Shown here one piece after another: positions 1 to 8,298 of a stretch of 64,000 nt of DNA (position 1 is its first letter; every line of letters starts with the position of its first letter). The notes under the pieces were generated by a model. It saw nothing but the letters and a program-made list of their open reading frames with translations. It was not told where the DNA came from and ran no database searches. A program made the translations under genes and the position numbers. This DNA is from Salinisphaera sp. T31B1 (GTDB taxonomy: Bacteria; Pseudomonadota; Gammaproteobacteria; Nevskiales; Salinisphaeraceae): assembly GCF_040361275.1 (NCBI RefSeq), contig NZ_APNH01000001.1, positions 898,501 through 962,500 on the forward strand. The letters run 5' to 3'.

Positions 1-1
1 G

Positions 2-268
2 CGCATGGACGCCTGGGCACGGCGGCACGGGCTGCCGGTCCATCTGCATCCGCACAAGCTGCGCCATTCCTTCGCCACTCACGTTCTGGAGTCCAGTGCC
101 GATCTGCGCGCGGTTCAGGAACTGCTGGGCCATGCCCATATCGCGACCACGCAGATCTATACGCATCTGGATTTCGCCCATCTGGCGCGGGTCTACGATG
201 CCGCCCACCCGCGGGCTCGGCTGGGCGGCGACGACGGCCCCCCGGATCGGGGCGAGCCGCTGGGCTGA
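2..268 (+). CDS. xerC: Tyrosine recombinase XerC, C-terminal fragment
   Basis: This is the 3' end of a gene that begins before the window. About 88 codons remain. The fragment carries the catalytic end of the tyrosine recombinase fold: [10 protein letters not shown] holds the HxxR pair, [10 protein letters not shown] holds the second conserved His region, and IYTHLD holds the nucleophilic Tyr. XerC acts with XerD at dif to resolve chromosome dimers. The call of XerC over XerD rests on position: xerC next to hslVU is a common gammaproteobacterial arrangement, and the wording [16 protein letters not shown] fits XerC well. The chain ends soon after the catalytic Tyr, as expected for a full-length C-terminus. 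Confidence 0.85.
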   Translation, partial: RMDAWARRHGLPVHLHPHKLRHSFATHVLESSADLRAVQELLGHAHIATTQIYTHLDFAHLARVYDAAHPRARLGGDDGPPDRGEPLG

Positions 269-299
269 ACGGGCGCAGAACGGCGTCCGGCCGGCGTTG

Positions 300-328
300 C
301 TTGAATCGCCCGAGCGGCGGCCCCAAGT
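300..328 (+). promoter_or_regulatory. Heat-shock (sigma-32/RpoH) promoter of hslVU
   Basis: CTTGAAT at 300-306 and CCCCAAGT at 321-328 are separated by 14 bases. The known sigma-32 consensus is CTTGAAA, 11-16 bases, CCCCATNT, so there is one mismatch in each box. The site lies 34 bases before the hslV start codon, which is the right place for the heat-shock promoter known for hslVU in Escherichia coli. Confidence 0.75.
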
Positions 329-361
329 CGTGTCAGACCGATATCAACCCGGTTCGACGTT

Positions 362-904
362 TTGAAACAATTCGACGGCACAACCATTCTCGCCGTTCGA
401 CACAAGGGGCAGGTCGCCATAGCCGGCGACGGCCAGGTGTCGATGGGCAATACCATGTTCAAGGGCAATGCGCGCAAGGTGCGCCGGCTCTACGACGACA
501 AGGTGCTGGCCGGTTTCGCCGGTGGAACGGCCGATGCATTCACGCTGTTCGAGCGCTTCGAGGGCAAGCTCCAGCAACACGGCGGACAGCTGGTCAAGGC
601 CGCGGTCGACATGGCCAAGGACTGGCGCACCGATCGGGCACTGCGGCGTCTGGAGGCGCTGCTGCTGGTCGCCGATACCAACGCGACGCTCATGATCTCC
701 GGCAACGGCGACGTCATGGAGCCTGAGTTCGCCTGCATGGCCATCGGTTCCGGCGGTTCGTTCGCCCAGGCAGCCGGCCGTGCGCTGGTCGAGCATACCG
801 ACATGGATGCGCCGACCATCGCCGAGACTGCCATGCATATCGCGGCCGATACCTGCATCTATACCAATCACCACATCACCGTCGAGGTGTTGGACCATGC
901 CTGA
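362..904 (+). CDS. hslV: ATP-dependent protease subunit HslV (ClpQ)
   Basis: HslV is the proteolytic core of the cytoplasmic HslVU (ClpYQ) protease, which degrades misfolded and specific regulatory proteins. The product has 180 residues. The start is a TTG codon, chosen because it gives [10 protein letters not shown], aligning with the family start; the propeptide is removed so that the first Thr of TTIL (Thr7) becomes the N-terminal nucleophile. The family stretches [20 protein letters not shown] and [10 protein letters not shown] are all present, as is the C-terminal YTNHHITVE. It overlaps hslU by 8 bases, so the two are translated together. A sigma-32-type promoter lies just upstream. Confidence 0.97.
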   Translation: MKQFDGTTILAVRHKGQVAIAGDGQVSMGNTMFKGNARKVRRLYDDKVLAGFAGGTADAFTLFERFEGKLQQHGGQLVKAAVDMAKDWRTDRALRRLEALLLVADTNATLMISGNGDVMEPEFACMAIGSGGSFAQAAGRALVEHTDMDAPTIAETAMHIAADTCIYTNHHITVEVLDHA

Positions 905-2309
905 TACAGCCCCTGAAACCTTGAGTGTCGATGAGCGCGCGACGACCGCGCTGCCCAGACACGAAATGACGCCGCGCGAGATCGTCGCCGAGCTTGATCG
1001 GCATATCATCGGACAGGCCGATGCCAAGCGGGCGGTCGCCATTGCACTGCGTAACCGCTGGCGGCGCATGCAGCTCGACGAGGCGATCCGCGGCGAAATC
1101 ACGCCCAAGAACATCCTCATGATCGGGCCGACCGGCGTCGGCAAAACCGAGATCGCACGTCGCCTGGCCAAGCTGGCCAATGCGCCGTTCACGAAGGTCG
1201 AGGCGACGAAGTTCACCGAAGTCGGCTATGTCGGCAAGGAAGTGGACTCGATCATTCGGGATCTGGTGGAAGTCGGCATCAAGATGACCCGGGAAGCCGC
1301 CAAGGCTCAGGTACGGGTCAAGGCCGAAGATGCAGCGGAAGAGCGTATCCTCGATGCGCTGCTGCCGCGCCCCAAGAACTGGGACGAGGCCGCCGAGTCG
1401 GATCAGAAGGCCACCGAATCCACCGCGACGCGTCAGGTGTTTCGCAAGCGCCTGCGCGAAGGCAAGCTCGACGATAAGGAAATCGAGCTCGACCTGCGCC
1501 AGTCGCAGAAGGGCGTCGAGATCATGGCGCCGCCCGGTATGGAGGAGATGACCAACCAGCTGCAGTCCATGTTCCAGAACATGGGCGGCTCGGAGAAGAC
1601 CAAGCGCAAGAAGATCAAGATCCAGGACGCCTATCGGCTGCTCGTCGATGAAGAGGCCGCCAAGCTCGTCGATGAGGAGCAGATCAAGACTCAGGCGATT
1701 CACGAGGTAGAGAACGGCGGCATCGTATTCATCGACGAGATCGACAAGGTCTGCAAGCGCTCGGATGCCGGCGGCTCGTCGGGCGGCGATGTGTCCCGTG
1801 AGGGCGTTCAGCGCGACCTGTTGCCGCTGGTCGAGGGATCCACGGTCTCCACCAAATACGGCATGGTGCGGACCGACCATATCCTGTTCATCGCTTCGGG
1901 CGCGTTCCATGTCGCCAAGCCTTCGGATCTGATTCCCGAGTTGCAGGGCCGGCTGCCGATCCGGGTCGAACTGGACGCGCTCAAGGCCGAGGATTTCGTA
2001 CGCATTCTGACCGAGCCTCACTGTTCGCTGACCGAGCAGTACAGCGAACTGATGAACGTCGAAGGGGTGACGCTTGCGTTCACCGACGACGGCGTGTCGC
2101 GCATCGCGGAAATGGCGTTCAAGGTCAACGAAGGTACCGAGAACATCGGTGCACGCCGGCTGCATACGGTCATGGAACGGCTCATGGAAGAGATTTCCTA
2201 CGATGCCCCGGACAAGGCGGGCGAGACGCTGTCGATCGATGCCGCCTATGTCGATTCCAAGCTCAAGGATCTGGCGGCCGACGAGGATCTGTCGCGCTAT
2301 ATCCTTTAA
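897..2309 (+). CDS. hslU: ATP-dependent protease ATPase subunit HslU (ClpY)
   Basis: HslU is the AAA+ unfoldase that feeds substrates into HslV. The product has 470 residues. The start ATG at 897 is preceded by GAGG at 884-887 and overlaps the hslV stop. An internal ATG at 966 ([10 protein letters not shown]) matches the usual family start and would give 447 residues, so the first 23 residues are either a lineage-specific extension or untranslated. Walker A is GPTGVGKT at residues 77-84 and Walker B is VFIDEID near residue 277. The acidic, Lys-rich I-domain between them holds [17 protein letters not shown]. The C-terminus ends SRYIL, close to the conserved tail that docks into HslV. Confidence 0.97.
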   Translation: MPDTAPETLSVDERATTALPRHEMTPREIVAELDRHIIGQADAKRAVAIALRNRWRRMQLDEAIRGEITPKNILMIGPTGVGKTEIARRLAKLANAPFTKVEATKFTEVGYVGKEVDSIIRDLVEVGIKMTREAAKAQVRVKAEDAAEERILDALLPRPKNWDEAAESDQKATESTATRQVFRKRLREGKLDDKEIELDLRQSQKGVEIMAPPGMEEMTNQLQSMFQNMGGSEKTKRKKIKIQDAYRLLVDEEAAKLVDEEQIKTQAIHEVENGGIVFIDEIDKVCKRSDAGGSSGGDVSREGVQRDLLPLVEGSTVSTKYGMVRTDHILFIASGAFHVAKPSDLIPELQGRLPIRVELDALKAEDFVRILTEPHCSLTEQYSELMNVEGVTLAFTDDGVSRIAEMAFKVNEGTENIGARRLHTVMERLMEEISYDAPDKAGETLSIDAAYVDSKLKDLAADEDLSRYIL

Positions 2310-2353
2310 AACGGGCGCGGCGTTTGTCCGCGACGCGGCATTCGTGCGACAAC

Positions 2354-2386
2354 AGCCGGTGCAGGCCAGCCCTGCGCCGGCTTTTT
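2354..2386 (+). terminator. Rho-independent terminator after hslU
   Basis: A 12-base-pair stem (AGCCGGTGCAGG with CCTGCGCCGGCT, one G-T pair) with a 5-base loop is followed by a run of Ts at 2382-2386. It lies between hslU and the DUF971 gene. Confidence 0.85.
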
Positions 2387-2408
2387 ATTGCCACCGGAGG
2401 TTTTGAAC

Positions 2409-2768
2409 ATGGACGCGCCGACCGATATCGTTCTGCACAACAAATCCCGCACGCTGGAAGTGGTCTATACCGACGGCGTCACCTACAGCCTACCGCTGGA
2501 ATATCTGCGCGTGTACTCGCCCTCTGCCGAGGTGCGGGGTCATGGCGGGCCCATGGAACTGGTCACCGGCAAGCGCGAGATCGGTGTGACCGAAATCGAG
2601 CCGGTGGGCAACTATGCGATCCAGCTGCATTTCGATGACGGTCATAACACCGGCATCTATTCGTGGGAAACGCTGCGCGAGCTGGGCGCGGCCTACGAGA
2701 CGAACTGGAACGATTATCTGGAGCGGCTCCGCGCAGCCGGTGGCTCGCGCGATCGACTCTGGCACTGA
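2409..2768 (+). CDS. DUF971 family protein (GBBH-like N-terminal domain)
   Basis: This 119-residue protein matches the DUF971 family, which resembles the N-terminal domain of gamma-butyrobetaine hydroxylase. Family hallmarks are SRTLEVVYTDG near the start, LPLEYLRVYSPSAEV, VGNYAIQLHFDDGHNTGIYSWETL in pieces across the middle, and the closing WNDYLERL. The start ATG is supported by GGAGG at 2396-2400. The gene sits directly after hslU, a common neighbour in gammaproteobacteria, but a terminator lies between them, so it probably has its own transcript or relies on read-through. The biochemical role is not established. Confidence 0.85.
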   Translation: MDAPTDIVLHNKSRTLEVVYTDGVTYSLPLEYLRVYSPSAEVRGHGGPMELVTGKREIGVTEIEPVGNYAIQLHFDDGHNTGIYSWETLRELGAAYETNWNDYLERLRAAGGSRDRLWH

Positions 2769-2958
2769 CGTGCGATCGACTGCGGTCAGTCAAGCGCTCT
2801 GCTGCCCGCACGAATCAGGGGGCCATGCCGGCTGGCCCGCCGGCCCGGCCGGGCGTAGCTACCGTGAACGGCCGCGATCGGGCCGTCAGGGTTGCCGAGA
2901 CCCGCGCGCGGCAGCCGGTATCGGCTAGAGGCCGAGCGCGCAGGTCGCGGCGTGCCCA

Positions 2959-4020
2959 TCAGGCCATCGACAGCGCATGTGACAGATCGGCGATCAGCCG
3001 ATCGATCAGTTCGGCGGTGGTGTTCCAGCCGCACACGAACCGTACGCCGCCCTCGCCGATGAAGGTATAGAAAGTCCATCGCTCGTCGCGCAGGCTTTGT
3101 TGGACGGCCGGGGCGAGCTCCAGGAATACACTGTTGGCCTCGACAGGGAACATCAGCTTGACGCCGTCGAGATGCTGCACGCCGGCGGCCAGGCGTTGGG
3201 CCATGGCATTGGCGTGACGCGCGTTGTCCAGCCACGCCCCGGTTTCGAGCAAGCCGAGCCAGGGCGCTGAGAGATAGCGCATCTTGGATGCCAGCTGTCC
3301 GGCCTGTTTGCAGCGATAGTCGAAATCGCGGGCCAGCTCACGATCGAAGAAGATCACCGCTTCACCGAAGGCCAGTCCGTTCTTGGTGCCCGAGAAGGTC
3401 AGCACATCGATACCGGCCCGCCAGCTGAGTTCGGCGGGGGCCAGGTCGAGCCCGGCACAGGCGTTGGCAAAGCGTGCGCCGTCCATGTGCAGGCGCAGCG
3501 CATGCCGATCGGCCACTTCGCGAATCGCTCGGAGCGCGTCGGGGTCGTAGACCGTGCCAAGTTCGCTCGCCTGAGTCAGCGAGACGACCTTCGGGCGCGG
3601 GTAGTGGATATCGTTGCGTCGGGTGACGGTGCGCTCGATATGATCCGGGCCGATACGCCCCATGTCACCCGGTACGGTGAGCAGCTTGGAACCGTTGGAA
3701 AAGAACTCCGGGCCGCCGCATTCGTCGGTCTCGATATGGGCGAGCTGATGGCAGATGACGCTGTGGTAGGGCTGGCACAACGCTGCCAGCGACAGCGAGT
3801 TCGCGGCCGTGCCGTTGAACACGAAAAACACCTCGCAGTCGGTTTCGAACAGCGTTCGGAATCGATCGCTGGCTAGCGCCGTCCAGCGATCGTTTCCGTA
3901 GGCTAGATCGTCGGTGTCGTTGGCTCGCAGGAGATACTCCAGGGCCTGCGGACAGATGCCGGAGGTGTTGTCGCTGGCCAGGAAGCGGGGTGTGTCGAGG
4001 CGATCGGACGGGTAGGGCAT
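2959..4020 (-). CDS. ltaE: Low-specificity L-threonine aldolase family enzyme
   Basis: This PLP-dependent enzyme would cleave L-threonine or allo-threonine to glycine and acetaldehyde in the cytoplasm. The product has 353 residues, the usual length. FLASDNTSGICP is the N-terminal family signature, HIETDECGGPEFF lies in the PLP site, LHMDGARFANA carries the Asp that binds the pyridine nitrogen, and FSGTKNGLAFGEAV carries the Schiff-base Lys. The start was placed at the ATG giving MPYPSDRLDT by family alignment; an open frame continues 33 codons upstream, but that stretch is Arg-rich and looks non-coding. No clear ribosome binding site was seen. Substrate stereochemistry cannot be told from sequence. 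Confidence 0.85.
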   Translation of the reverse strand: MPYPSDRLDTPRFLASDNTSGICPQALEYLLRANDTDDLAYGNDRWTALASDRFRTLFETDCEVFFVFNGTAANSLSLAALCQPYHSVICHQLAHIETDECGGPEFFSNGSKLLTVPGDMGRIGPDHIERTVTRRNDIHYPRPKVVSLTQASELGTVYDPDALRAIREVADRHALRLHMDGARFANACAGLDLAPAELSWRAGIDVLTFSGTKNGLAFGEAVIFFDRELARDFDYRCKQAGQLASKMRYLSAPWLGLLETGAWLDNARHANAMAQRLAAGVQHLDGVKLMFPVEANSVFLELAPAVQQSLRDERWTFYTFIGEGGVRFVCGWNTTAELIDRLIADLSHALSMA

Positions 4021-4240
4021 GACGATCCGGAGGTGGGATAGCTGAGCAACGCGAGACGCTAGAGCCCGCGGCGGCCGACTGCAAGCTCGTCGACGCGGTG
4101 ATCGTGGTCGAAGCGACAACAGAGCGGGCCACGTCGGGCCAGAGTGAACCGCCCGAACCGGCGGCTTCCGCTACCGCTCGATGGCCGGCGTCGTCGCCGC
4201 ATGGCCGGTCTTGCCGTTATAGGCCCGGCCGGCGGCGGGG

Positions 4241-4993
4241 TCAGCGCAGGAGTTGACCGCCGTCCACGGTGAGCGTCTGGCCAGTGACCCAGGAGGCCAG
4301 CGGGCTGGCCAGAAACACGACCGCTCGAGCGATCTCGTCCGGGCGGCCGAAGCGCCCGAACGGAATGCTGGCCAGCGTGGCCTCATACAGCGCGGGATTT
4401 TTCGCCTTGCGCTGCTGCCAGAGCCCGCCCGGGAAATCGATCGAATCCGGGGCGACGGCGTTTACGCGAATGCCTTGGCCAGCCATGGCAGCCGCCTGCG
4501 ACTGGGTGTACTGGATCAGCGCGGCCTTGACGGCACCGTAGGCGGCGGTTCGTGCAGACGCGGCCTGGCCGGCGATCGAGGCAATATGCACGATCGTGCC
4601 GGCACCGCTGGCCTCGAGCCAGGGCCGGGCGGCACGGCTGGCCCGTACCGCGCCGAGCAGGTCGACCTCGACACTGGTCGCCCAGCCGTCTTCGCTGTCG
4701 CCCTCGCCGAAGCCGGAGGCGTTGTTGACCAGGATATCCAGACCGCCAAGCGTGTCGGCCGCCTGGTCTATATACGCGGTGAGCGCCGGACCGTCGGCCA
4801 CATCGCAGACGGCGGTATGTACGGGCACATCATGTACGCCGAGACGCTCGGCGGCTTGATCGAGTCCTTCCCGGTCTCGAGCGCAGATCGATAGCTGAAC
4901 GCCTTCTGCGGCCAGGGCCTCGGCGATGGCCAGGCCGATGCCGCGGCTGCCCCCGGTAATCACGGCGCGGCGGCCGGCAAGCTGTGTCTGCAT
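4241..4993 (-). CDS. SDR family NAD(P)-dependent oxidoreductase
   Basis: A 250-residue classical short-chain dehydrogenase. The nucleotide-binding TGGSRGIG lies near residues 13-20, followed by CDVAD and LVNNASG. The catalytic triad appears as Ser in HIASIAG and YGAVK. The C-terminal GRFGRPDEIARAVVFLASPLASWVTGQTLTVDGG is typical of FabG-like members. The substrate is unknown. It is not a clear operon partner of its neighbours: threonine aldolase lies on the same strand, 220 bases downstream. Confidence 0.85.
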   Translation of the reverse strand: MQTQLAGRRAVITGGSRGIGLAIAEALAAEGVQLSICARDREGLDQAAERLGVHDVPVHTAVCDVADGPALTAYIDQAADTLGGLDILVNNASGFGEGDSEDGWATSVEVDLLGAVRASRAARPWLEASGAGTIVHIASIAGQAASARTAAYGAVKAALIQYTQSQAAAMAGQGIRVNAVAPDSIDFPGGLWQQRKAKNPALYEATLASIPFGRFGRPDEIARAVVFLASPLASWVTGQTLTVDGGQLLR

Positions 4994-5507
4994 GTTCGAT
5001 TGTCCTTCGAGGTCTGTCGACAGGCCAGCCGATCGAGGCTCGGCCTCCGCTGAGCGACCATCCTAGGGCCTTGCAAGAATTTATTCGAGACGATACGTCC
5101 GTACACCGGTACCCGCCGGTGATCGCGCGGGCCGATTCCGGCGGCATGCGATCAGACCTGTTGGCTATCGTGGCCGGCCGCTATGCCCGTAGTTGCAAAG
5201 CCGCCGCCCGGGCTTGGATAGCGTGTGGTCGCCGAGTGCCTAAGGGTACGGCGATGGGTCCGGCGGCGCCGTCGCGGCGCGGATGAACACCGCCTGGCAC
5301 GATTGTGGGCGGATTCATATGGCGTGCTATCGTCTGGGGGCTTGGCCTATTGCATCTGCGCGCTGCTGGATAGCGCCCTTGGCGGCAGGCCGGAGGCATC
5401 GGGGGTTACGACGTATCCGGCGGTTTCGGGCCGCGGCAGGAGCAGCCGGGCACGGGTCCGTTCGCCAGGTCGGGTCTTCGGTGCGAAGCCCAGTTCGGAT
5501 TCGATCG
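4994..5507. other. Intergenic region, no gene supported
   Basis: This 514-base gap separates the divergent SDR and diguanylate cyclase genes and should hold both promoters. An open frame runs through its right half in phase with the cyclase gene, but the translation is Arg/Cys-rich and looks non-coding. One short inverted repeat (CACCGG, 6 bases, CCGGTG) lies at 5104-5121. I see no RNA gene. Confidence 0.5.
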
Positions 5508-6674
5508 ATGGCACGAGGCATACGGGGAAAGCGCGGCGGACGTGGGCAACAGGCGGCATCGCGCTATGCCGACAGCACGACCGATATCGGCCGCGAGCAG
5601 CGTTTCTGGTTGGCCATGCTGTATGCGGCGCTGGCCGGTTACCTGTCGGTATTGGCCGTCGTCCATATCTATATCCGGCTGACTTCGGCGCTGCCCAATC
5701 GTGGTTGGATCAACGCCATTCTGCTGGCGACGCTGGCGTTCACCGCGGGTTTTTACCTGTGCCGCCATCAGATCGTGACCATGCGCTATCGGCTGGTCTA
5801 TCTGGTGCTGGCCGATATCCTGGCTGCAGCAATCATCCTGGCGATCAGCGCGCTGGACGGTGGTATCGGCAGCCCGGTCGCCGGATTGCTGATCCTGCCG
5901 ATCGTATATCTGGCGATCGGTTATCCCAGGCCGGCGGTTCTGGTCTGCGGCATGGCCATCCTGGCCGGGGCAGCGGCGGTATTCGTCACGTCGAATCCAG
6001 GTGCCGACGTGTTCACGGCGATATTCCGTTTCATCGCGCTGGCGATCGCGTTGCTGCTGGCCGGTATCGGGGCCACGGCCCGGGACTGGGAAAAAGGCGA
6101 GATCAGACGTCTGCGCCTGCGCCTGGAGCAACTCGCCTCCACCGACGAGCTGACCGGTTGTGTGAATCAGCGCGCCTTCGGTGAACGCCTGGCCGACGAA
6201 GTCGAACGCGCTCATTCGGCTGGCCACCCGCTGTCACTGATGGTCATCGATATCGACCGTTTCAAACAGATCAATGACCGGCACGGTCACGATGTGGGCG
6301 ATCGTGTACTGCGCCAGCTCGGCGGGCAGCTTCGGCTGCTCGCCGGCGACCAGGCGATACCGGGCCGCCCCGGCGGCGACGAACTGGCGATCCTGGCGCC
6401 GGGCGCGGATTGCCGTGCTGCGCTCCGACTCGCCGAACGTCTGCGCTGCGCATTCGCCTCGCGCGCGGATCCGATCCGCACCACGGTCAGCGTCGGCGTG
6501 GCAGAGTTGGGTGCGGCGCCGGACACCGCTGCCATGCTGTTCCGTCGTGCCGATCAGGCTTTGTATCGAGCCAAGGCCGAAGGCCGTGACCGGGTGGCGA
6601 CGGCACCCGTGTCGGATCCTCGGTTAGAGGCCGGCCGGCATTCGACCAACACACTGGCAAGCCGTGAGCGTTAG
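5508..6674 (+). CDS. Membrane-anchored GGDEF protein, putative diguanylate cyclase
   Basis: The 388-residue product has about six transmembrane segments in its first 190 residues (for example FWLAMLYAALAGYLSVLAVV and IFRFIALAIALLLAGIGATA), a short linker, then a C-terminal GGDEF domain. The domain starts at LASTDELTGCVNQRAFGERL and includes VIDIDRFKQINDRHGHDVGD. The active-site loop reads RPGGDEL rather than GGDEF or GGEEF, and the RxxD inhibitory site is missing (LAGD instead). It would make cyclic di-GMP from GTP in response to a membrane signal; the changed last residue leaves activity uncertain. The start is the ATG at 5508; an ATG at 5283 is also in frame, but the added sequence looks non-coding. 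Confidence 0.8.
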   Translation: MARGIRGKRGGRGQQAASRYADSTTDIGREQRFWLAMLYAALAGYLSVLAVVHIYIRLTSALPNRGWINAILLATLAFTAGFYLCRHQIVTMRYRLVYLVLADILAAAIILAISALDGGIGSPVAGLLILPIVYLAIGYPRPAVLVCGMAILAGAAAVFVTSNPGADVFTAIFRFIALAIALLLAGIGATARDWEKGEIRRLRLRLEQLASTDELTGCVNQRAFGERLADEVERAHSAGHPLSLMVIDIDRFKQINDRHGHDVGDRVLRQLGGQLRLLAGDQAIPGRPGGDELAILAPGADCRAALRLAERLRCAFASRADPIRTTVSVGVAELGAAPDTAAMLFRRADQALYRAKAEGRDRVATAPVSDPRLEAGRHSTNTLASRER

Positions 6675-6767
6675 GCCGGTGTGTCGACGGTCGCGCAGGC
6701 GATCAGTGCCGCGACGTTCGTAAGCCTGAGCCGACAACCGTTCCCTGCCGGAGTGCTGACTCCAAGA

Positions 6768-6793
6768 GAAACGCCTCCCGGAGGAGGCGTTTC
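6768..6793. terminator. Bidirectional terminator hairpin between the GGDEF gene and asd
   Basis: A perfect 11-base-pair stem (GAAACGCCTCC with GGAGGCGTTTC) closes on the loop CGGA. It lies between the convergent GGDEF gene and asd. The stem base is A/T, but there is no long T run on either side. Confidence 0.65.
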
Positions 6794-6827
6794 ACGGGGC
6801 CGCGATCTGTCGCGTGCGCGGGGTCGT

Positions 6828-7943
6828 TTAGTGGTGCTCGCGCAGTATGGCCAACATGCGCTTGAGCGGCTCGGCCGCACCCCAGAGCAGCTGATCGCCG
6901 ACGGTATAGGCGGACAGATATTCGCCGCCCATGGCGAGTTTGCGCAGCCGCCCGACCGGAATGCTCAGCGTGCCCGAGACGGCTGTGGCGGTCAGATCGC
7001 GCAGGGTTGCTTCCTTTTCATTGGGCACGACCTTGACCCATTCGTTATGACGAGCGATCCGGTCTTCGATTTCGTCGATCGGCACGTCGCGCTTGAGTTT
7101 GATGGTGAACGCCTGGCTGTGACAACGCATCGAACCGATACGTACACACAGTCCGTCCATCGGAATCGGATCGCCCTCGCGGCCCAGAATCTTGTTGCTC
7201 TCGGCGCCTGCTTTCCATTCTTCCTTGGACTGGCCGGTTTCCATGATCGTGTCGATCCAGGGCAGCGCCGATCCGGCCAGGGGATGGCCGAACTGCTCGA
7301 CCGGGAAATCCGCCGAGCGCATCTTGGCGGTGACGTCACGATCGATATCCAGGATCGCCGAGGAGGGCGTAGCCAGCTGATCGGCCACGCTGTCGCGCAG
7401 ATCGCCCATCTGAACGAGCAGCTCACGCATATGCTGTGCACCGGATCCGGAGGCGGCCTGATAGGTCATCGCCGACATCCACTCGATCAGATCGGCCTCG
7501 AACAGCCCGCCAAGACCCATGAGCATCAGGCTGACGGTGCAGTTGCCGCCACAGAACGTCTTGGTGCCGCGCGCCAGCTGGGCATCAATCACGTCGCGGT
7601 TGACCGGGTCCAGCACGATCGTCGCGTCGTCGGCCATGCGCAGCTTGCTGGCGGCGTCGATCCAGTAGCCTTTCCAGCCCGCTGAACGCAGCGGCTCGTA
7701 GACTTCGCCGGTGTAGTCGCCGCCCTGGCAGGTCACGATTACATCCATGGCCTTGAGCGAATCGATGTCCTTTGCGTCCTGGAGCTTGGGCACGTCCATG
7801 CCGATATCCGGGCCGTCCTGACCGGCCTGGGACGTGGAGAAGAATACCGGCTCGAGACCCTGATAGTCGTTGTCGTGAAGCATGCGCTGCATGAGCACGG
7901 AACCGACCATGCCACGCCAACCAACGAATCCGACTTTCAACAT
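6828..7943 (-). CDS. asd: Aspartate-semialdehyde dehydrogenase
   Basis: Asd reduces aspartyl phosphate to aspartate semialdehyde with NADPH, feeding lysine/diaminopimelate, threonine and methionine synthesis. The product has 371 residues, near the 367 of the E. coli enzyme, and belongs to the same Gram-negative subtype. The N-terminal [16 protein letters not shown] forms the nucleotide-binding turn. The catalytic Cys is in [13 protein letters not shown] and the active-site His is in [11 protein letters not shown]. The start ATG at 7943 is chosen because GAGG sits 7 bases upstream; an in-frame ATG two codons earlier is too close to that site. It is transcribed alone and divergently from the ABC transporter genes. 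Confidence 0.96.
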   Translation of the reverse strand: MLKVGFVGWRGMVGSVLMQRMLHDNDYQGLEPVFFSTSQAGQDGPDIGMDVPKLQDAKDIDSLKAMDVIVTCQGGDYTGEVYEPLRSAGWKGYWIDAASKLRMADDATIVLDPVNRDVIDAQLARGTKTFCGGNCTVSLMLMGLGGLFEADLIEWMSAMTYQAASGSGAQHMRELLVQMGDLRDSVADQLATPSSAILDIDRDVTAKMRSADFPVEQFGHPLAGSALPWIDTIMETGQSKEEWKAGAESNKILGREGDPIPMDGLCVRIGSMRCHSQAFTIKLKRDVPIDEIEDRIARHNEWVKVVPNEKEATLRDLTATAVSGTLSIPVGRLRKLAMGGEYLSAYTVGDQLLWGAAEPLKRMLAILREHH

Positions 7944-8209
7944 TCTCATACCTCGTCTGAGCGGGTCGTTCGACCCTGAGTGTTTGGCCATTCTAACGCG
8001 GACGCGGATCGAGAGCGCATCCCGGCCGCTGGAGATCGCGCGGCGTGGCGGGGCCCCGGTCCTGCCGGCCAGGCTCTGTCGAATTGCCCGCACCGCTGTC
8101 CGCGCCGGCCATCGTCCGGCCGAAGCCGAGACCCGGCCCTGACCGGTCGACCGTAATTTGTTAGAAAATAAGCGCTTCGAAGTGACGAACGGGCATTGAT
8201 CGATCACCC

Positions 8210-8225
8210 TGCAACTAAAGTTGCA
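8210..8225. promoter_or_regulatory. Inverted repeat, possible operator
   Basis: TGCAACT and AGTTGCA are separated by two bases, in the A/T-rich stretch 74-89 bases before the start of the binding-protein gene. The size and position fit a transcription-factor site; the factor is unknown. Confidence 0.35.
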
Positions 8226-8262
8226 TTTACCACGGACGCGCCGGCTCCTTAATTTGTTATTC

Positions 8263-8277
8263 ACCTTGAATCAAGGT
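8263..8277. promoter_or_regulatory. Inverted repeat in the leader of the ABC transporter operon
   Basis: ACCTTGA and TCAAGGT flank a single A, forming a 15-base palindrome 22 bases before the GTG start at 8299. It could be an operator within or next to the promoter. Confidence 0.35.
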
Positions 8278-8298
8278 CATAACGAGAGGGGAGAACAG

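Larger units (their letters stand above)
7944..8298. other. Divergent intergenic region with two palindromes
   Basis: This 355-base region separates asd from the divergent ABC-transporter operon and must contain both promoters. The half near the transporter is visibly richer in A/T (8155-8290) than the flanking genes and carries the two inverted repeats listed separately. No coding potential was accepted here. Confidence 0.5.
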
